Source of the DNA: Phytoseiulus persimilis
Taxonomy: Eukaryota > Arthropoda > Arachnida > Mesostigmata > Phytoseiidae
DNA length: 64,000 bases
Reading direction: 5' to 3'
Assembly: GCA_037576195.1 (NCBI GenBank)
Contig: CM075103.1
Location: forward strand, 18,290,001 to 18,354,000
A program made the position numbers and the translations under genes. Below are positions 12,000 to 25,400 of the stretch, piece after piece (the stretch's first letter is position 1; every line of letters starts with the position of its first letter). Below the pieces are notes generated by a model, which worked only from the letters and a program-made list of their open reading frames with translations, was not told the origin of the DNA and did no database searches.

Positions 12000-12839
12000 A
12001 GCGATTCCAGAGGGTCCGATTGCAGAAGCTACTGCGATTTCACTTCATTCCTACCGTATCCTCGAAAGATATCGCGCTGGGATTTGGCCAAGTAGTTCTC
12101 CTCTTCATGAAGAATCTTTCCGCCAAGTATGAAGGCGATGTGGTGTTCCGTGTCAAAATTCGGAGTTCCATCCCTGTGATCTGCCGCGCCAAATGAACAT
12201 GAGAATGGTGACGACGATGAAGTCGGAAATCTTGATCTCAAGGGGGCCATGCCCCCCCCCAGAAACTCTTCGGTGATATTGGGAAGGGTGGATTATATTC
12301 TACTTTGATGGACGAAAAAGTTCCACAAAGATTCAATCCTATCAGGAAAATTCTCACAGGTTTGAAAACCATGTTGATTGTGTAATGAGAATCTCGCGAC
12401 GATGATCATCATCATCATCGGCAGCATCATCACCTCCTTGGCCCCCCCCCCAAAAAAAAAGCTGGTTACGCTCCTGTTACTGACCAATGACATACCGGGT
12501 ATGTGAAGGAAGACACTTACGTCGAGGAACTTCCCAACATTGGAATTTTCGCGAGGCGCCACCAAGGTCGACCGCAGTAGACTCAGTAGAGGACAGTGTG
12601 GATACCCTGACTACGGAATTACACGAGGGCAGTGTCTCAGACCCGTGCATAGAAGCTTAACTCGATTCGCTTCACCATCGAAACGAGAGGAACAGTTTTC
12701 GGCCCTGTGGGATCACTTTCCGGCCCTACGGGTTTTCGTTGCAATAACTTTCGGCACATCGGGAAGACACCATTACAGAGGCATCTATAATGTCATTTAA
12801 TTCGGGTTTTCGCTGAATTTGGGGGTGGGTTGAAACTTT
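12000..12839. other. Repeat-derived sequence, no gene; hAT-like end at 12442-12476
   Basis: A C-run followed by an A-run and GCTGGTTACGCTCCTG (12442-12476) matches the pattern of hAT-type right ends (poly-C .. TACGCYNCTG) also seen at 14047, 29359 and 35079. A CATCATCATC microsatellite patch lies at 12405-12430 and a C-run at 12252. No coding sequence is supported. Confidence 0.45.
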
Positions 12840-15162
12840 GCGCGGGTAGTCTATTCGACTCGAGAACCAGGAGCTCAATGAGCTCCTGGTCCCTCGAGCA
12901 TCCCTCGATGACTCTCGCATCCAGCATCTGGCTCCGCTCTTGAGAATTTGCTCTACTGAAGGAAAGACGATTCGAGGCAAGCTCTCGGGACATTGTGCTC
13001 AAATTGATGCGAACAGCCCACTTGACGAGTAGTCCACTGATTGTGGCAGAGAAATGACGCATAAATGCCGCAAAATCAAACTTCTAATGGAAGTAAGGAA
13101 CGTGCTCAACGATCCGTCCCCGCCAGGACCTCTGAAATGTCCTTGCTGTCTAATCGAAAGGCATTTCACGAATCAACCTCGCTGGGTCACGTAGAACTGA
13201 TTGTTGTCATTCATGTTCGAACCGAGAGAACGAGCAGTCATACCGATCGAGCTATCCCACAGCTTCTGTGCTGACTCTTTCAGAAGATGAATTCGCTCTG
13301 GATATTGCATCTTTCTCTTGCGATTTCCTCGACATATTGTGTGGACCTGGATATAAACCTTTGTGGTGAGTTCAGGGCGAAGATGCCAACCTTTCGTTCA
13401 CGCTTCGTCGAACATCGGCGAAAAGCATGATTCGCCATACTCATTGAAACAGAGCTCTACCGTTGCGGCCTGATACAGTCACACATTCTCACGATAGATT
13501 CCCTAGCATCAGGTCGCTATGGGCATCAGAATGCCTCTCCATGCCTCTCACATTAGGGTTTTCAAGCTCTTCCGGGTACATTTTCTCCGGAACCCTCAGA
13601 GTGGGGGGCGAAGTCCGATCGTTGCATCTGATTTTTCACCCTCTTGACGAACCACCATATAGTTTTCGTCCTCCTTCCTGATCGAAGGGCAACGTTCAGT
13701 TCATTTCGTTTCTGCCTCGGATCTGGGATCAAGCCAACGAAGTTGACAAACCTCGCTGGATGAGTTTTACTTCGAGGAGTCGATAGAAGATTCGCAGCTC
13801 CAGAAGCGGAGCAAATAACCCCACGAGAATAGGTAATCCAGTTGCTCATATAATATTCTAGTTGCTCACGTTAAGGTCAGCTCGCGCAATCTGTCTCAAT
13901 TTCTCTGAAGATCTCCATTTCAGATGATCATATTTTATGTTTGAGGAAGTACAGAAATACAATCAGTGCGCATCAAACGCATTCACCATCTCAGACCCAA
14001 AGTAAAGAGGGGGGGGGGGCATCATGGAGGCTCGCTACGCCACTGCTTCTGAGGTGTGCAGTGTGCTGCTCCTTTGGCAGCAGCTCAAGTGTTCGCCCAG
14101 AGCCTCGTTGGGCGTCTCTTCTGTAGAACAGCGATCAGTTCGTCGTGACATGTTCCCCCGCAATGCCCCACCGAGCTGACGTACCGGACCGATTTCCCCC
14201 ACTCTCAGAGATGCTCGTCAATTGTCCAGAGGCAGGGGGCCGGCTCGTGAGACTCAGTGCGAAACTGCCCGGTAGAAACGGGATTCCCCCTCAAGATGGA
14301 GCCTGTCCCTCTCTCGTAATCAAGGCTTTGGAACCAGTGTCGTACGGACTCGATAAGCAGCAGATTCGATTTTCCGATCGCGCGACGCCGAACAAGGAGT
14401 TTATAAGCCCTGCATATGTCCCTTCGCTGAGGACTCATCCACTTGGTCCGAGCCAGGGATTTGGCTCATTTTCAAGCCGATTTAGCGCCAACTCTGCCGC
14501 CATCAGATCCTATGAGGTTAATTCCCTGATGTTGCAGCCCTTAACGACGTCGGAATGAAAGTTCTCGCGGAGTGTTGCAATGAAAGACTCGATCAAGAGG
14601 TGAGCTGGGGTCGTTTGTTTTCTCATGAGATCGATTCCCTCAATGATCCTGTTCTTCGAGCGTTGTGAGTCACTGTATGAAGCCAGAGCCTCCGTTCGAT
14701 CTCACGTTTCAGATAATGGATGACTGGAGACATAAGCTGAGCTCTTTCAAAATGACGGAAGTGGAGGTTATGAAGTTGATCTGCAGAGAAAACAACGACA
14801 TGGGCAGTGTTCTTGTGAGCAAACGTTTTGTAGAAGACCCCCTATCACAGCAAAATTTATCCAGCTCTAGTATATCGTCATAAACTTCCTCCATATTATC
14901 CACCGGACGGAGTAGAGAACTCTCTATGTCAGCTCGGATCATCATGGCTGGCGTCCAGAAAGCTCACGTTCTCTTCCGCGACTGCAGATGCAAGTAACCA
15001 TCGAGGAATATGTCGGTTACGGAGAAGAAAGGGATCGACAGCTGGCCATATCCACAGAATGCCTGGAAGCCGCACAGAACGTTCAATTGGGCATGAAGTA
15101 GGCCCGAATGGACACAAGTTTTTCTTTGGATCGAATAAAGTCCGGGCGGGGAAAAATATATA
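12840..15162 (+). repeat. Inverted-duplication arm A
   Basis: This arm is homologous, in inverse orientation, to 31340-33058 joined to 35080-35710, with roughly 85-90% identity by eye. Several segments are open in both arms. One (12870-13180 here) encodes a stretch including APLLRICSTEGKTIRGKLSG, with one stop in arm A. Another (14690-14840) encodes FQIMDDWRHKLSSFKMTEVE and is preceded by a good acceptor (tctcacgtttcag). I recognise neither, but conservation of the open frames suggests the duplicated unit once carried a gene. A hAT-like right end (GCTACGCCACTG) lies at 14036-14047. The arm ends at an ATATATAAT where the minisatellite complex begins. Confidence 0.8.
12866..12890. repeat. Near-perfect 25-bp palindrome
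   Basis: ACCAGGAGCTCA-A-TGAGCTCCTGGT forms a 12-bp stem with a 1-base centre. The homologous place in the other arm (35640-35660) has only one half, so the palindrome arose after the duplication. Confidence 0.8.
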
Positions 15163-15284
15163 ATTACCAGCCGGCCTTTGGCCGACTGGAGTCGGCCGCC
15201 CCATGCGCGGTTGAACGGCGTTGCCTGGCATCGAAGCACTTTTCTCTTTCTTCACTGGGTCAGCATCATGGTTTTGAAAAGTAT
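15163..15284 (+). repeat. Hairpin-rich left module of the minisatellite element
   Basis: It follows an ATATATAAT and begins ACCAGCCGGCCTTTGGCCGA, then GACTGGAGTC and a GCGCGG-type stem. It continues with a conserved tail (ATCGAAGCACTTTTCTC, CACTGGGTCAGCATC) that runs into the first 45-bp monomer. Near-identical modules precede the arrays at 33214 and 26181 (partly diverged), and a shorter form occurs at 19580 and 22375. This is the recurring left boundary of the element family. Confidence 0.75.
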
Positions 15285-18200
15285 GGTCAGATTGGTCTCG
15301 GAATCACCCCTCCAGAGTTGGAAAGCAATGGTCAGATTGGTCTCGGAATCACCCCTGCAGACTTGGAAAAGTATTCTCAGATTGGTCCCGGGATCGCCCC
15401 TCCAGACTCGGAAAAGTAAGGTGCGACTGTGAGGGATTCGGAAGTAATAGAGAGACCGAAAATCTGGGTTCCCGGTCCCTCACAGCGGAGATATGAGGTT
15501 TAAGTGGATCCACCACACTGCCAGGGCAAAGGAATCATCCCATCCCTGGTGTCAGAAGGGATTTCCTCAGACTCCACGTGGAAAAAAAAAGACTCGGAAT
15601 AGTATGGTCAGATTGGTCTCGGAATCACCCCTCCAGACTCGGAAAAGTATTCTCAGATTGATCCCGGAATCACCCCTCCAGAGTTGGAAAGTAATTGCCC
15701 AGATTGGTCTCGGAATCACCCCTCCAGAGTTGGAAAGTAATTGCCCAGATTGGTCTCGGAATCACCCCTCCAGAGTTGGGAAGTAATGGCCAGATTGGTC
15801 CCAGAATCACCCCTCCAGAGTTGGAAAGTAATTGCCCAGATTGGTCTCGGAATCACCCCTCCAGAGTTGGAAAGTAATGGCCAGATTGGTCCCAGAATCA
15901 CCCCTCCAGAGTTGGAAAGTAATTGCCCAGATTGGTCTCGGAATCACCCCTCCAGAGTTGGAAAGTAATGGCCAGATTGGTCTCGGAATCACCCCTCTAA
16001 AGTTGGAAAGTAATTGCCAGATTGGTCTCGGAATTACCCCTCCAGAGTTGGAAAGTAATTGCCAGATTGGTCTCGGAATCACCCCTCCAGAGTTGGAAAG
16101 TAATGCTCAGATTGGTACCAGAATCACCCCTCCAGAGTTAAAAGTAATGGCCAGACTGGTCTCGGAATCGCCCCTCCAGAGTTGGAAAGTCATGGCCAGA
16201 TTGGTCCCGGAATCACCCCTCCAGAGTCGGAAAGTAATGGCCAGATTGGTCTCGGAATCACCCCTCTAAAGTTGGAAAGTAATTGCCAGATTGGTCTCGG
16301 AATTACCCCTCCAGAGTTGGAAAGTAATTGCCAGATTGGTCTCGGAATCACCCCTCCAGAGTTGGAAAGTAATGCTCAGATTGGTACCAGAATCACCCCT
16401 CCAGAGTTAAAAGTAATGGCCAGACTGGTCTTGGAATCGCCCCTCCAGAGTTGGAAAGTCATGGCCAGATTGGTCCCGGAATCACCCCTCCAGAGTCGGA
16501 AAGTAATTGCCAGATTGGTCTCGGAATCACCCCTCCAGAGTTGGAAAGTAATGCTCAGATTGGTACCAGAATCACCCCTCCAGAGTTAAAAGTAATGGCC
16601 AGACTGGTCTCGGAATCACCCCTCCAGACTCGGAAAAGTATTCTCAGATTGATCCCGGAATCACCCCTCCAGAGTTGGAAAGTAATTGCCCAGATTGGTC
16701 TCGGAATCACCCCTCCAGAGTTGGAAAGTAATTGCCCAGATTGGTCTCGGAATCACCCCTCCAGAGTTGGGAAGTAATGGCCAGATTGGTCCCAGAATCA
16801 CCCCTCCAGAGTTGGAAAGTAAATGCCCAGATTGGTCTCGGAATCACCCCTCCAGAGTTGGGAAGTAATGGCCAGATTGGTCCCAGAATCACCCCTCCAG
16901 AGTTGGAAAGTAATTGCCCAGATTGGTCTCGGAATCACCCCTCCAGAGTTGGAAAGTAATGGCCAGATTGGTCTCGGAATCACCCCTCTAAAGTTGGAAA
17001 GTAATTGCCAGATTGGTCTCGGAATTACCCCTCCAGAGTTGGAAAGTAATTGCCAGATTGGTCTCGGAATCACCCCTCCAGAGTTGGAAAGTAATGCTCA
17101 GATTGGTACCAGAATCACCCCTCCAGAGTCAAAAGTAATGGCCAGACTGGTCTCGGAATCGCCCCTCCAGAGTTGGAAAGTCATGGCCAGATTGGTCTCG
17201 GAATCACCCCTCCAGAGTCGGAAAGTAATGGCCAGATTGGTCTCGGAATCACCCCTCTAAAGTTGGAAAGTAATTGCCAGATTGGTCTCGGAATCACCCC
17301 TCCAGAGTTGGAAAGTAATGCTCAGATTGGTACCAGAATCACCCCTCCAGAGTTAAAAGTAATGGCCAGATTGGTCCCGGAATCACCCCTCCAGAGTTGG
17401 AAAGTCATGGCCAGATTGGTCCCGGAATCACCCCTCCAGAGTCGGAAAGTAATGGCCAGATTGGTCTCGGAATCACCCCTCTAAAGTTGGAAAGTAATTG
17501 CCAGATTGGTCTCGGAATCACCCCTCCAGAGTTGGAAAGTAATGCTCAGATTGGTACCAGAATCATCCCTCCAGAGTTAAAAGTAATGGCCAGATTGGTC
17601 TCGGAATCGCCCCTCCAGAGCTGGAAAGTCATGGCCAGATTGGTCCCGGAATCACCCCTCCAGAGTTGGAAAGTAATGGCCAGATTGGTCTCGGAATCAC
17701 CCCTCTAAAGTTGGAAAGTAATGGCCAGATTGGTCTCGGAATCACCCCTCTAAAGTTGGAAAGTAATTGCCAGATTGGTCTCGGAATCACCCCTCCAGAG
17801 TTAAAAGTAATGGCCAGATTGGTCTCGGAATCACCCCTCCAGAGTTGGAAAGTAATGGCCAGATTGGTCTCGGAATCACCCCTCTAAAGTTGGAAAGTAA
17901 TGGCCAGATTGGTCTCGGAATCACCCCTCCAAAGTTGGAAAGTAATTGCCAGATTGGTCTCGGAATCACCCCTCCAGATTTGGAAAGTAATGCTAAGATT
18001 GGTCTCGGAATCACCCCTCTAAAGTTGGAAAGTAATGGCCAGATTGGTCTCGGAATCACCCCTCTAAAGTTGGAAAGTAATTGCCAGATTGGTCTCGGAA
18101 TCACCCCTCCAGAGTTGGAAAGTAATGCTCAGATTGGTACCAGAATCATCCCTCCAGAGTTAAAAGTAATGGCCAGATTGGTCTCGGAATCGCCCCTCCA

Positions 18201-19556
18201 GAGCTGGAAAGTCATGGCCAGATTGGTCCCGGAATCACCCCTCCAGAGTTGGAAAGTAATGGCCAGATTGGTCTCGGAATCACCCCTCCAGAGTTGGAAA
18301 CTAATGGCCAGATTGGTCTCGGAATCACCCCTCCAGAGTTGGAAAGTAATGGCCAGATTGGTCTCGGAATCACCCCTCCAGAGCTGGAAAGTAATGGCCA
18401 GATTTTTTCCGGAATTACCCCTCCAGAGTTGGAAAGTAATTGCCAGATACGTTCCGGAATCACCCCTCCAGAGTTGGAAAGTAATGGCCAGATTGGTCTC
18501 GGAATCACCCCTCCAGAGTTGGAAAGTAATGGCCAGATTGGTCTCGGAATCACCCCTCCAGAGTTGGAAAGTAATGGCCAGATTGGTCTCGGAATCACCC
18601 CTCCAGAGTTGGAAAGTAATGGCCAGATTGATACCGGAATCACCCCTCCAGAGTTGGAAAGTAATTGCCAGATAGGTTCCGGAATCACCCCTCCAGAGTT
18701 GGAAAGTAATGGCCAGATTGGTCTCGGAATCACCCCTCCAGAGTTGAAAACTAATGGCCAGATTGGTCTCGGAATCACCCCTCCAGAGTTGGAAAGTAAT
18801 GGCCAAATTGGTCTCGGAATCACCCCTCCAGAGTTGGAAAGTAATGGCCAGATTGGCACCGGAATCACCCCTCCAGAGTTGAAAACTAATGGCAAGATTG
18901 GTCTCGGAATCACCCCTCCAGAGTTCGAAAGTAATGGCCAGATTGGTCTCAGAATCCCCCCTCCAGAGTTGGAAAGTAATGGCCAGATAGGTACCGGAAT
19001 CACCCCTCCAGAGTTGGACACTAATGGCCAGATTGGCACCGGAATCACCCCTCCAGAGTTGGAAACTAATGGCCAGATTGGTCTCGGAATCACCCCTCCA
19101 GAGTTGGAAAGTGATGGCCAGATTGGTCTCAGAATCACCCCTCCAGAGTTGGAAAGTCATGGCCAGATTGGTTCCGGAATCACCCCTCCAGAGTTGGAAA
19201 GTAATTGCCAGATACGTTCCGGAATCACCCCTCCAGAGTTGGAAAGTAATGGTCAAATTGGCACCGGAATCACCCCTCCAGAGTTGGAAACTAATGGTCG
19301 GATTGGTGTCGGAATCACCCCTCCAAAGTTGGAAAGTAATGTCCAGATTAGTCTCGCAATCAGCCCTCCAGAGTTAGAAACTAAAGGCCAGATTGGTCTC
19401 GTAATCACCCCTCCAGAGTTGGAAACTAATGGCCAGATTGGTCTCGGAATCACCCCTCCAGAGTTGGAAAGTAATGGCCGGATTGGTCTCGGAATCTACC
19501 CTCCAGAGTTGGGAAGTAATGGCCTTATTGGTCTCGAAATCACCCCTCCAGGAATT
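15285..19556 (+). repeat. 45-bp minisatellite array 1a, with 991-bp higher-order repeat
   Basis: The consensus monomer is 45 bp, running CAGATTGGTCTCGGAATCAC, then CCCTCCAGAGTTGGAAAGTA, then ATGGC. A non-monomer interruption lies at 15420-15600. Some monomers near 16140, 16400 and 17130 are 44 bp (gagttaaaagtaatgg), shifting the phase. A 991-bp higher-order period is visible: the same monomer order at 15695, 15741 and 15832 recurs at 16686, 16732 and 16823. Four of six frames of the consensus lack stops, so long open frames here (for example 18249-19643 plus) follow from the monomer and are not good gene evidence. Confidence 0.95.
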
Positions 19557-19800
19557 TTTATGATAGATTTTTATGATAGACTAGCCGGCCTTCGGCCGAC
19601 TACGCTGGCCGACCCGTCCCTTGCTTCGGGAGTCTACTGCTGACAGACTTGGAGAAGTATGTTCAGACTGGTCCCGGTTTCACTCCTCCAAACTCGGAAA
19701 GTAATGGTCAGATTGGAGACGGAATCACCCCTCCAGGTTTTGGAAAGTACGGTCAGATTCGTCTAGGAAGCACCCCTCCGGACTCAGAAAAGTATTGTCA
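19557..19800 (+). repeat. Boundary module between array units
   Basis: The array stops at GGAATTTTTATGATAGATTT, followed by GACTAGCCGGCCTTCGGCCG, a CCCGTCCCTTG..GGGAGTC stretch and CTACTGCTGACAGACTTGGA, and then diverged monomers resume. The same module recurs 2795 bp later (22352-22595) with only a few substitutions, and a variant occurs at 25982. Confidence 0.85.
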
Positions 19801-22435
19801 GATTGGTCCTGGAATCACCCCTCCAGAGTTGGAAAGTAATTGCCAGATACGTTCTGGAATCACCCCTCCAGAGTTGGAAAGTAATTGCCAGATAGGTTCC
19901 GGAATCACCCCTCCAGAGTTGGAAAGTAATTGCCAGATTGGTCTCGGAATCACACCTCCAGAGTTGGAAAGTAATGGCCAGATTGATACCGGAATCACCC
20001 CTCCAGAGTTGGAAAGTAATTGCCAGATAGGTTCCGGAATCACCCCTCCAGAGTTGGAAAGTAATTGCCAGATTGGTCTCGGAATCACACCTCCAGAGTT
20101 GGAAAGTAATGGCCAGATTGATACCGGAATCACCCCTCCAGAGTTGGAAAGTAATTGCCAGATAGGTTCCGGAATCACCCCTCCAGAGTTGGAAAGTAAT
20201 TGCCAGATACGTTCTGGAATCACCCCTCCAGAGTTGGAAAGTAATTGCCAGATAGGTTCCGGAATCACCCCTCCAGAGTTGGAAAGTAATTGCCAGATTG
20301 GTCTCGGAATCACCCCTCCAGAGTTGGAAAGTAATTGCCAGATACGTTCTGGAATCACCCCTCCAGAGTTGGAAAGTAATTGCCAGATTGGTCTCGGAAT
20401 CACCCCTCCAGAGTTGGAAAGTAATTGCCAGATTGGTCTCGGAATCACCCCTCCAGAGTTGGAAAGTAATGGCCAGATTGATACCGGAATCACCCCTCCA
20501 GAGTTGGAAAGTAATTGCCAGATAGGTTCCGGAATCACCCCTCCAGAGTTGGAAAGTAATTGCCAGATACGTTCTGGAATCACCCCTCCAGAGTTGGAAA
20601 GTAATTGCCAGATAGGTTCCGGAATCACCCCTCCAGAGTTGGAAAGTAATTACCAGATTGGTCTCGGAATCACCCCTCCAGAGTTGGAAAGTAATTGCCA
20701 GATACGTTCTGGAATCACCCCTCCAGAGTTGGAAAGTAATTGCCAGATAGGTTCCGGAATCACCCCTCCAGAGTTGGAAAGTAATGGCCAGATTGGTCTC
20801 GGAATCACACCTCCAGAGTTGGAAACTAATGGCCAGATTGGTCTCGGAATCACCCCTCCAGAGTTGGAAAGTAATGGCCAGATTGATACCGGAATCACCC
20901 CTCCAGAGTTGGAAAGTAATTGCCAGATAGGTTCCGGAATCACCCCTCCAGAGTTGGAAAGTAATTGCCAGATACGTTCTGGAATCACCCCTCCAGAGTT
21001 GGGAAGTAATGGCCAGATTGGTCTCGGAATCACCCCTCCAGAGTTGGAAAGTAATGGCCAGATTGGTCTCGGAATCACCCCTCCAGAGTTGGAAAGTAAT
21101 GGCCAGATTGGTCTCGGAATCACCCCTCCAGAGTTGGAAAGTAATGGCCAGATTGATACCGGAATCACCCCTCCAGAGTTGGAAAGTAATTGCCAGATAG
21201 GTTCCGGAATCACCCCTCCAGAGTTGGAAAGTAATGGCCAGATTGGTCTCGGAATCACCCCTCCAGAGTTGAAAACTAATGGCCAGATTGGTCTCGGAAT
21301 CACCCCTCCAGAGTTGGAAAGTAATGGCCAGATTGGTCTCGGAATCACCCCTCCAGAGTTGGAAAGTAATGGCCAGATTGGTCTCGGAATCACCCCTCCA
21401 GAGTTGGAAAGTAATGGCCAGATTGATACCGGAATCACCCCTCCAGAGTTGGAAAGTAATTGCCAGATAGGTTCCGGAATCACCCCTCCAGAGTTGGAAA
21501 GTAATTGCCAGATTGGTCTCGGAATCACCCCTCCAGAGTTGAAAACTAATGGCCAGATTGGTCTCGGAATCACCCCTCCAGAGTTGGAAAGTAATGGCCA
21601 AATTGGTCTCGGAATCACCCCTCCAGAGTTGGAAAGTAATGGCCAGATTGGCACCGGAATCACCCCTCCAGAGTTGAAAACTAATGGCAAGATTGGTCTC
21701 GGAATCACCCCTCCAGAGTTCGAAAGTAATGGCCAGATTGGTCTCAGAATCCCCCCTCCAGAGTTGGAAAGTAATGGCCAGATAGGTACCGGAATCACCC
21801 CTCCAGAGTTGGACACTAATGGCCAGATTGGCACCGGAATCACCCCTCCAGAGTTGGAAACTAATGGCCAGATTGGTCTCGGAATCACCCCTCCAGAGTT
21901 GGAAAGTGATGGCCAGATTGGTCTCAGAATCACCCCTCCAGAGTTGGAAAGTCATGGCCAGATTGGTTCCGGAATCACCCCTCCAGAGTTGGAAAGTAAT
22001 TGCCAGATACGTTCCGGAATCACCCCTCCAGAGTTGGAAAGTAATGGTCAAATTGGCACCGGAATCACCCCTCCAGAGTTGGAAACTAATGGTCGGATTG
22101 GTGTCGGAATCACCCCTCCAAAGTTGGAAAGTAATGTCCAGATTAGTCTCGCAATCAGCCCTCCAGAGTTAGAAACTAAAGGCCAGATTGGTCTCGTAAT
22201 CACCCCTCCAGAGTTGGAAACTAATGGCCAGATTGGTCTCGGAATCACCCCTCCAGAGTTGGAAAGTAATGGCCGGATTGGTCTCGGAATCTACCCTCCA
22301 GAGTTGGGAAGTAATGGCCTTATTGGTCTCGAAATCACCCCTCCAGGAATTTTTATGATAGATTTTTATGATAGACTAGCCGGCCTTCGGCCGACTACGC
22401 TGGCCTACCCGTCCCTTGTTTCGGGAGTCTACTGC
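19641..22435 (+). repeat. 2,795-bp higher-order unit of the 45-bp array, first full copy
   Basis: It starts with the ACTTGGAGAAGTATG boundary sequence and contains about 60 monomers with recurrent variants (GATACC, AGGTTCC or ACGTTCC in place of GGTCTC). It ends at the next boundary module. Its 929-codon plus frame (19649-22438) has a 15-residue period (QIGLGITPPELESNG); the minus strand is open for 755 codons over the same bases. No promoter, signal peptide or splice context supports expression. The preceding partial unit (at least 18720-19640) matches the end of this one at a 2795-bp offset. Confidence 0.9.
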
Positions 22436-25400
22436 TGACAGACTTGGAGAAGTATGTTCAGACTGGTCCCGGTTTCACTCCTCCAAACTCGGAAAGTAAT
22501 GGTCAGATTGGAGACGGAATCACCCCTCCAGGTTTTGGAAAGTACGGTCAGATTCGTCTAGGAAGCACCCCTCCGGACTCAGAAAAGTATTGTCAGATTG
22601 GTCCTGGAATCACCCCTCCAGAGTTGGAAAGTAATTGCCAGATACGTTCTGGAATCACCCCTCCAGAGTTGGAAAGTAATTGCCAGATAGGTTCCGGAAT
22701 CACCCCTCCAGAGTTGGAAAGTAATTGCCAGATTGGTCTCGGAATCACACCTCCAGAGTTGGAAAGTAATGGCCAGATTGATACCGGAATCACCCCTCCA
22801 GAGTTGGAAAGTAATTGCCAGATAGGTTCCGGAATCACCCCTCCAGAGTTGGAAAGTAATTGCCAGATTGGTCTCGGAATCACACCTCCAGAGTTGGAAA
22901 GTAATGGCCAGATTGATACCGGAATCACCCCTCCAGAGTTGGAAAGTAATTGCCAGATAGGTTCCGGAATCACCCCTCCAGAGTTGGAAAGTAATTGCCA
23001 GATACGTTCTGGAATCACCCCTCCAGAGTTGGAAAGTAATTGCCAGATAGGTTCCGGAATCACCCCTCCAGAGTTGGAAAGTAATTGCCAGATTGGTCTC
23101 GGAATCACCCCTCCAGAGTTGGAAAGTAATTGCCAGATACGTTCTGGAATCACCCCTCCAGAGTTGGAAAGTAATTGCCAGATTGGTCTCGGAATCACCC
23201 CTCCAGAGTTGGAAAGTAATTGCCAGATTGGTCTCGGAATCACCCCTCCAGAGTTGGAAAGTAATGGCCAGATTGATACCGGAATCACCCCTCCAGAGTT
23301 GGAAAGTAATTGCCAGATAGGTTCCGGAATCACCCCTCCAGAGTTGGAAAGTAATTGCCAGATACGTTCTGGAATCACCCCTCCAGAGTTGGAAAGTAAT
23401 TGCCAGATAGGTTCCGGAATCACCCCTCCAGAGTTGGAAAGTAATTACCAGATTGGTCTCGGAATCACCCCTCCAGAGTTGGAAAGTAATTGCCAGATAC
23501 GTTCTGGAATCACCCCTCCAGAGTTGGAAAGTAATTGCCAGATAGGTTCCGGAATCACCCCTCCAGAGTTGGAAAGTAATGGCCAGATTGGTCTCGGAAT
23601 CACACCTCCAGAGTTGGAAACTAATGGCCAGATTGGTCTCGGAATCACCCCTCCAGAGTTGGAAAGTAATGGCCAGATTGATACCGGAATCACCCCTCCA
23701 GAGTTGGAAAGTAATTGCCAGATAGGTTCCGGAATCACCCCTCCAGAGTTGGAAAGTAATTGCCAGATACGTTCTGGAATCACCCCTCCAGAGTTGGGAA
23801 GTAATGGCCAGATTGGTCTCGGAATCACCCCTCCAGAGTTGGAAAGTAATGGCCAGATTGGTCTCGGAATCACCCCTCCAGAGTTGGAAAGTAATGGCCA
23901 GATTGGTCTCGGAATCACCCCTCCAGAGTTGGAAAGTAATGGCCAGATTGATACCGGAATCACCCCTCCAGAGTTGGAAAGTAATTGCCAGATAGGTTCC
24001 GGAATCACCCCTCCAGAGTTGGAAAGTAATGGCCAGATTGGTCTCGGAATCACCCCTCCAGAGTTGAAAACTAATGGCCAGATTGGTCTCGGAATCACCC
24101 CTCCAGAGTTGGAAAGTAATGGCCAGATTGGTCTCGGAATCACCCCTCCAGAGTTGGAAAGTAATGGCCAGATTGGTCTCGGAATCACCCCTCCATAGTT
24201 GGAAAGTAATGGCCAGATTGATACCGGAATCACCCCTCCAGAGTTGGAAAGTAATTGCCAGATAGGTTCCGGAATCACCCCTCCAGAGTTGGAAAGTAAT
24301 TGCCAGATAGGTTCCGGAATCACCCCTCCAGAGTTGGAAAGTAATTGCCAGATAGGTTCCGGAATCACCCCTCCAGAGTTGGAAAGTAATGGCCAGATTG
24401 GTCTCGGAATCACCCCTCCAGAGTTGAAAACTAATGGCCAGATTGGTCTCGGAATCACCCCTCCAGAGTTGGAAAGTAATGGCCAGATTGGTCTCGGAAT
24501 CACCCCTCCAGAGTTGGAAAGTAATGGCCAAATTGGTCTCGGAATCACCCCTCCAGAGTTGGAAAGTAATGGCCAGATTGGTCTCGGAATCACCCCTCCA
24601 GACTTGGAAAGTGATAGTCAGATTGGTCTCGGAATCAACCCTCCAGAGTTGGAAAGTAATGGCCAGATTGGTACCGGAATCACCCCTCCAGAGTTGGAAA
24701 CTAATGGCGAGATTGATACCGGAATCACCCTTCCAGAGTTGGAAACTAATGGCCAGATTGGCACCGGAATCACCCCTCCAGAGTTGAAAACTAATGGCAA
24801 GATTGGTCTCGGAATCACCCCTCCAGAGTTCGAAAGTAATGGCCAGATTGGTCTCAGAATCCCCCCTCCAGAGTTGGAAAGTAATGGCCAGATAGGTACC
24901 GGAATCACCCCTCCAGAGTTGGACACTAATGGCCAGATTGGCACCGGAATCACCCCTCCAGAGTTGGAAACTAATGGCCAGATTGGTCTCGGAATCACCC
25001 CTCCAGAGTTGGAAAGTGATGGCCAGATTGGTCTCAGAATCACCCCTCCAGAGTTGGAAAGTCATGGCCAGATTGGTTCCGGAATCACCCCTCCAGAGTT
25101 GGAAAGTAATTGCCAGATACGTTCCGGAATCACCCCTCCAGAGTTGGAAAGTAATGGTCAAATTGGCACCGGAATCACCCCTCCAGAGTTGGAAACTAAT
25201 GGTCGGATTGGTGTCGGAATCACCCCTCCAAAGTTGGAAAGTAATGTCCAGATTGGTCTCGCAATCAGCCCTCCAGAGTTAGAAACTAAAGGCCAGATTG
25301 GTCTCGTAATCACCCCTCCAGAGTTGGAAACTAATGGCCAGATTGGTCTCGGAATCACCCCTCCAGAGTTGGAAACTAATGGCGAGATTGATACCGGAAT

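Noticed and set aside
18129-25161. Minus-strand open frames of 375, 755 and 860 codons
   Set aside because: They are the reverse reading of the 45-bp monomer (LWRGDSETNLAITFQ repeat) and follow automatically from a stop-free repeat of length divisible by 3.
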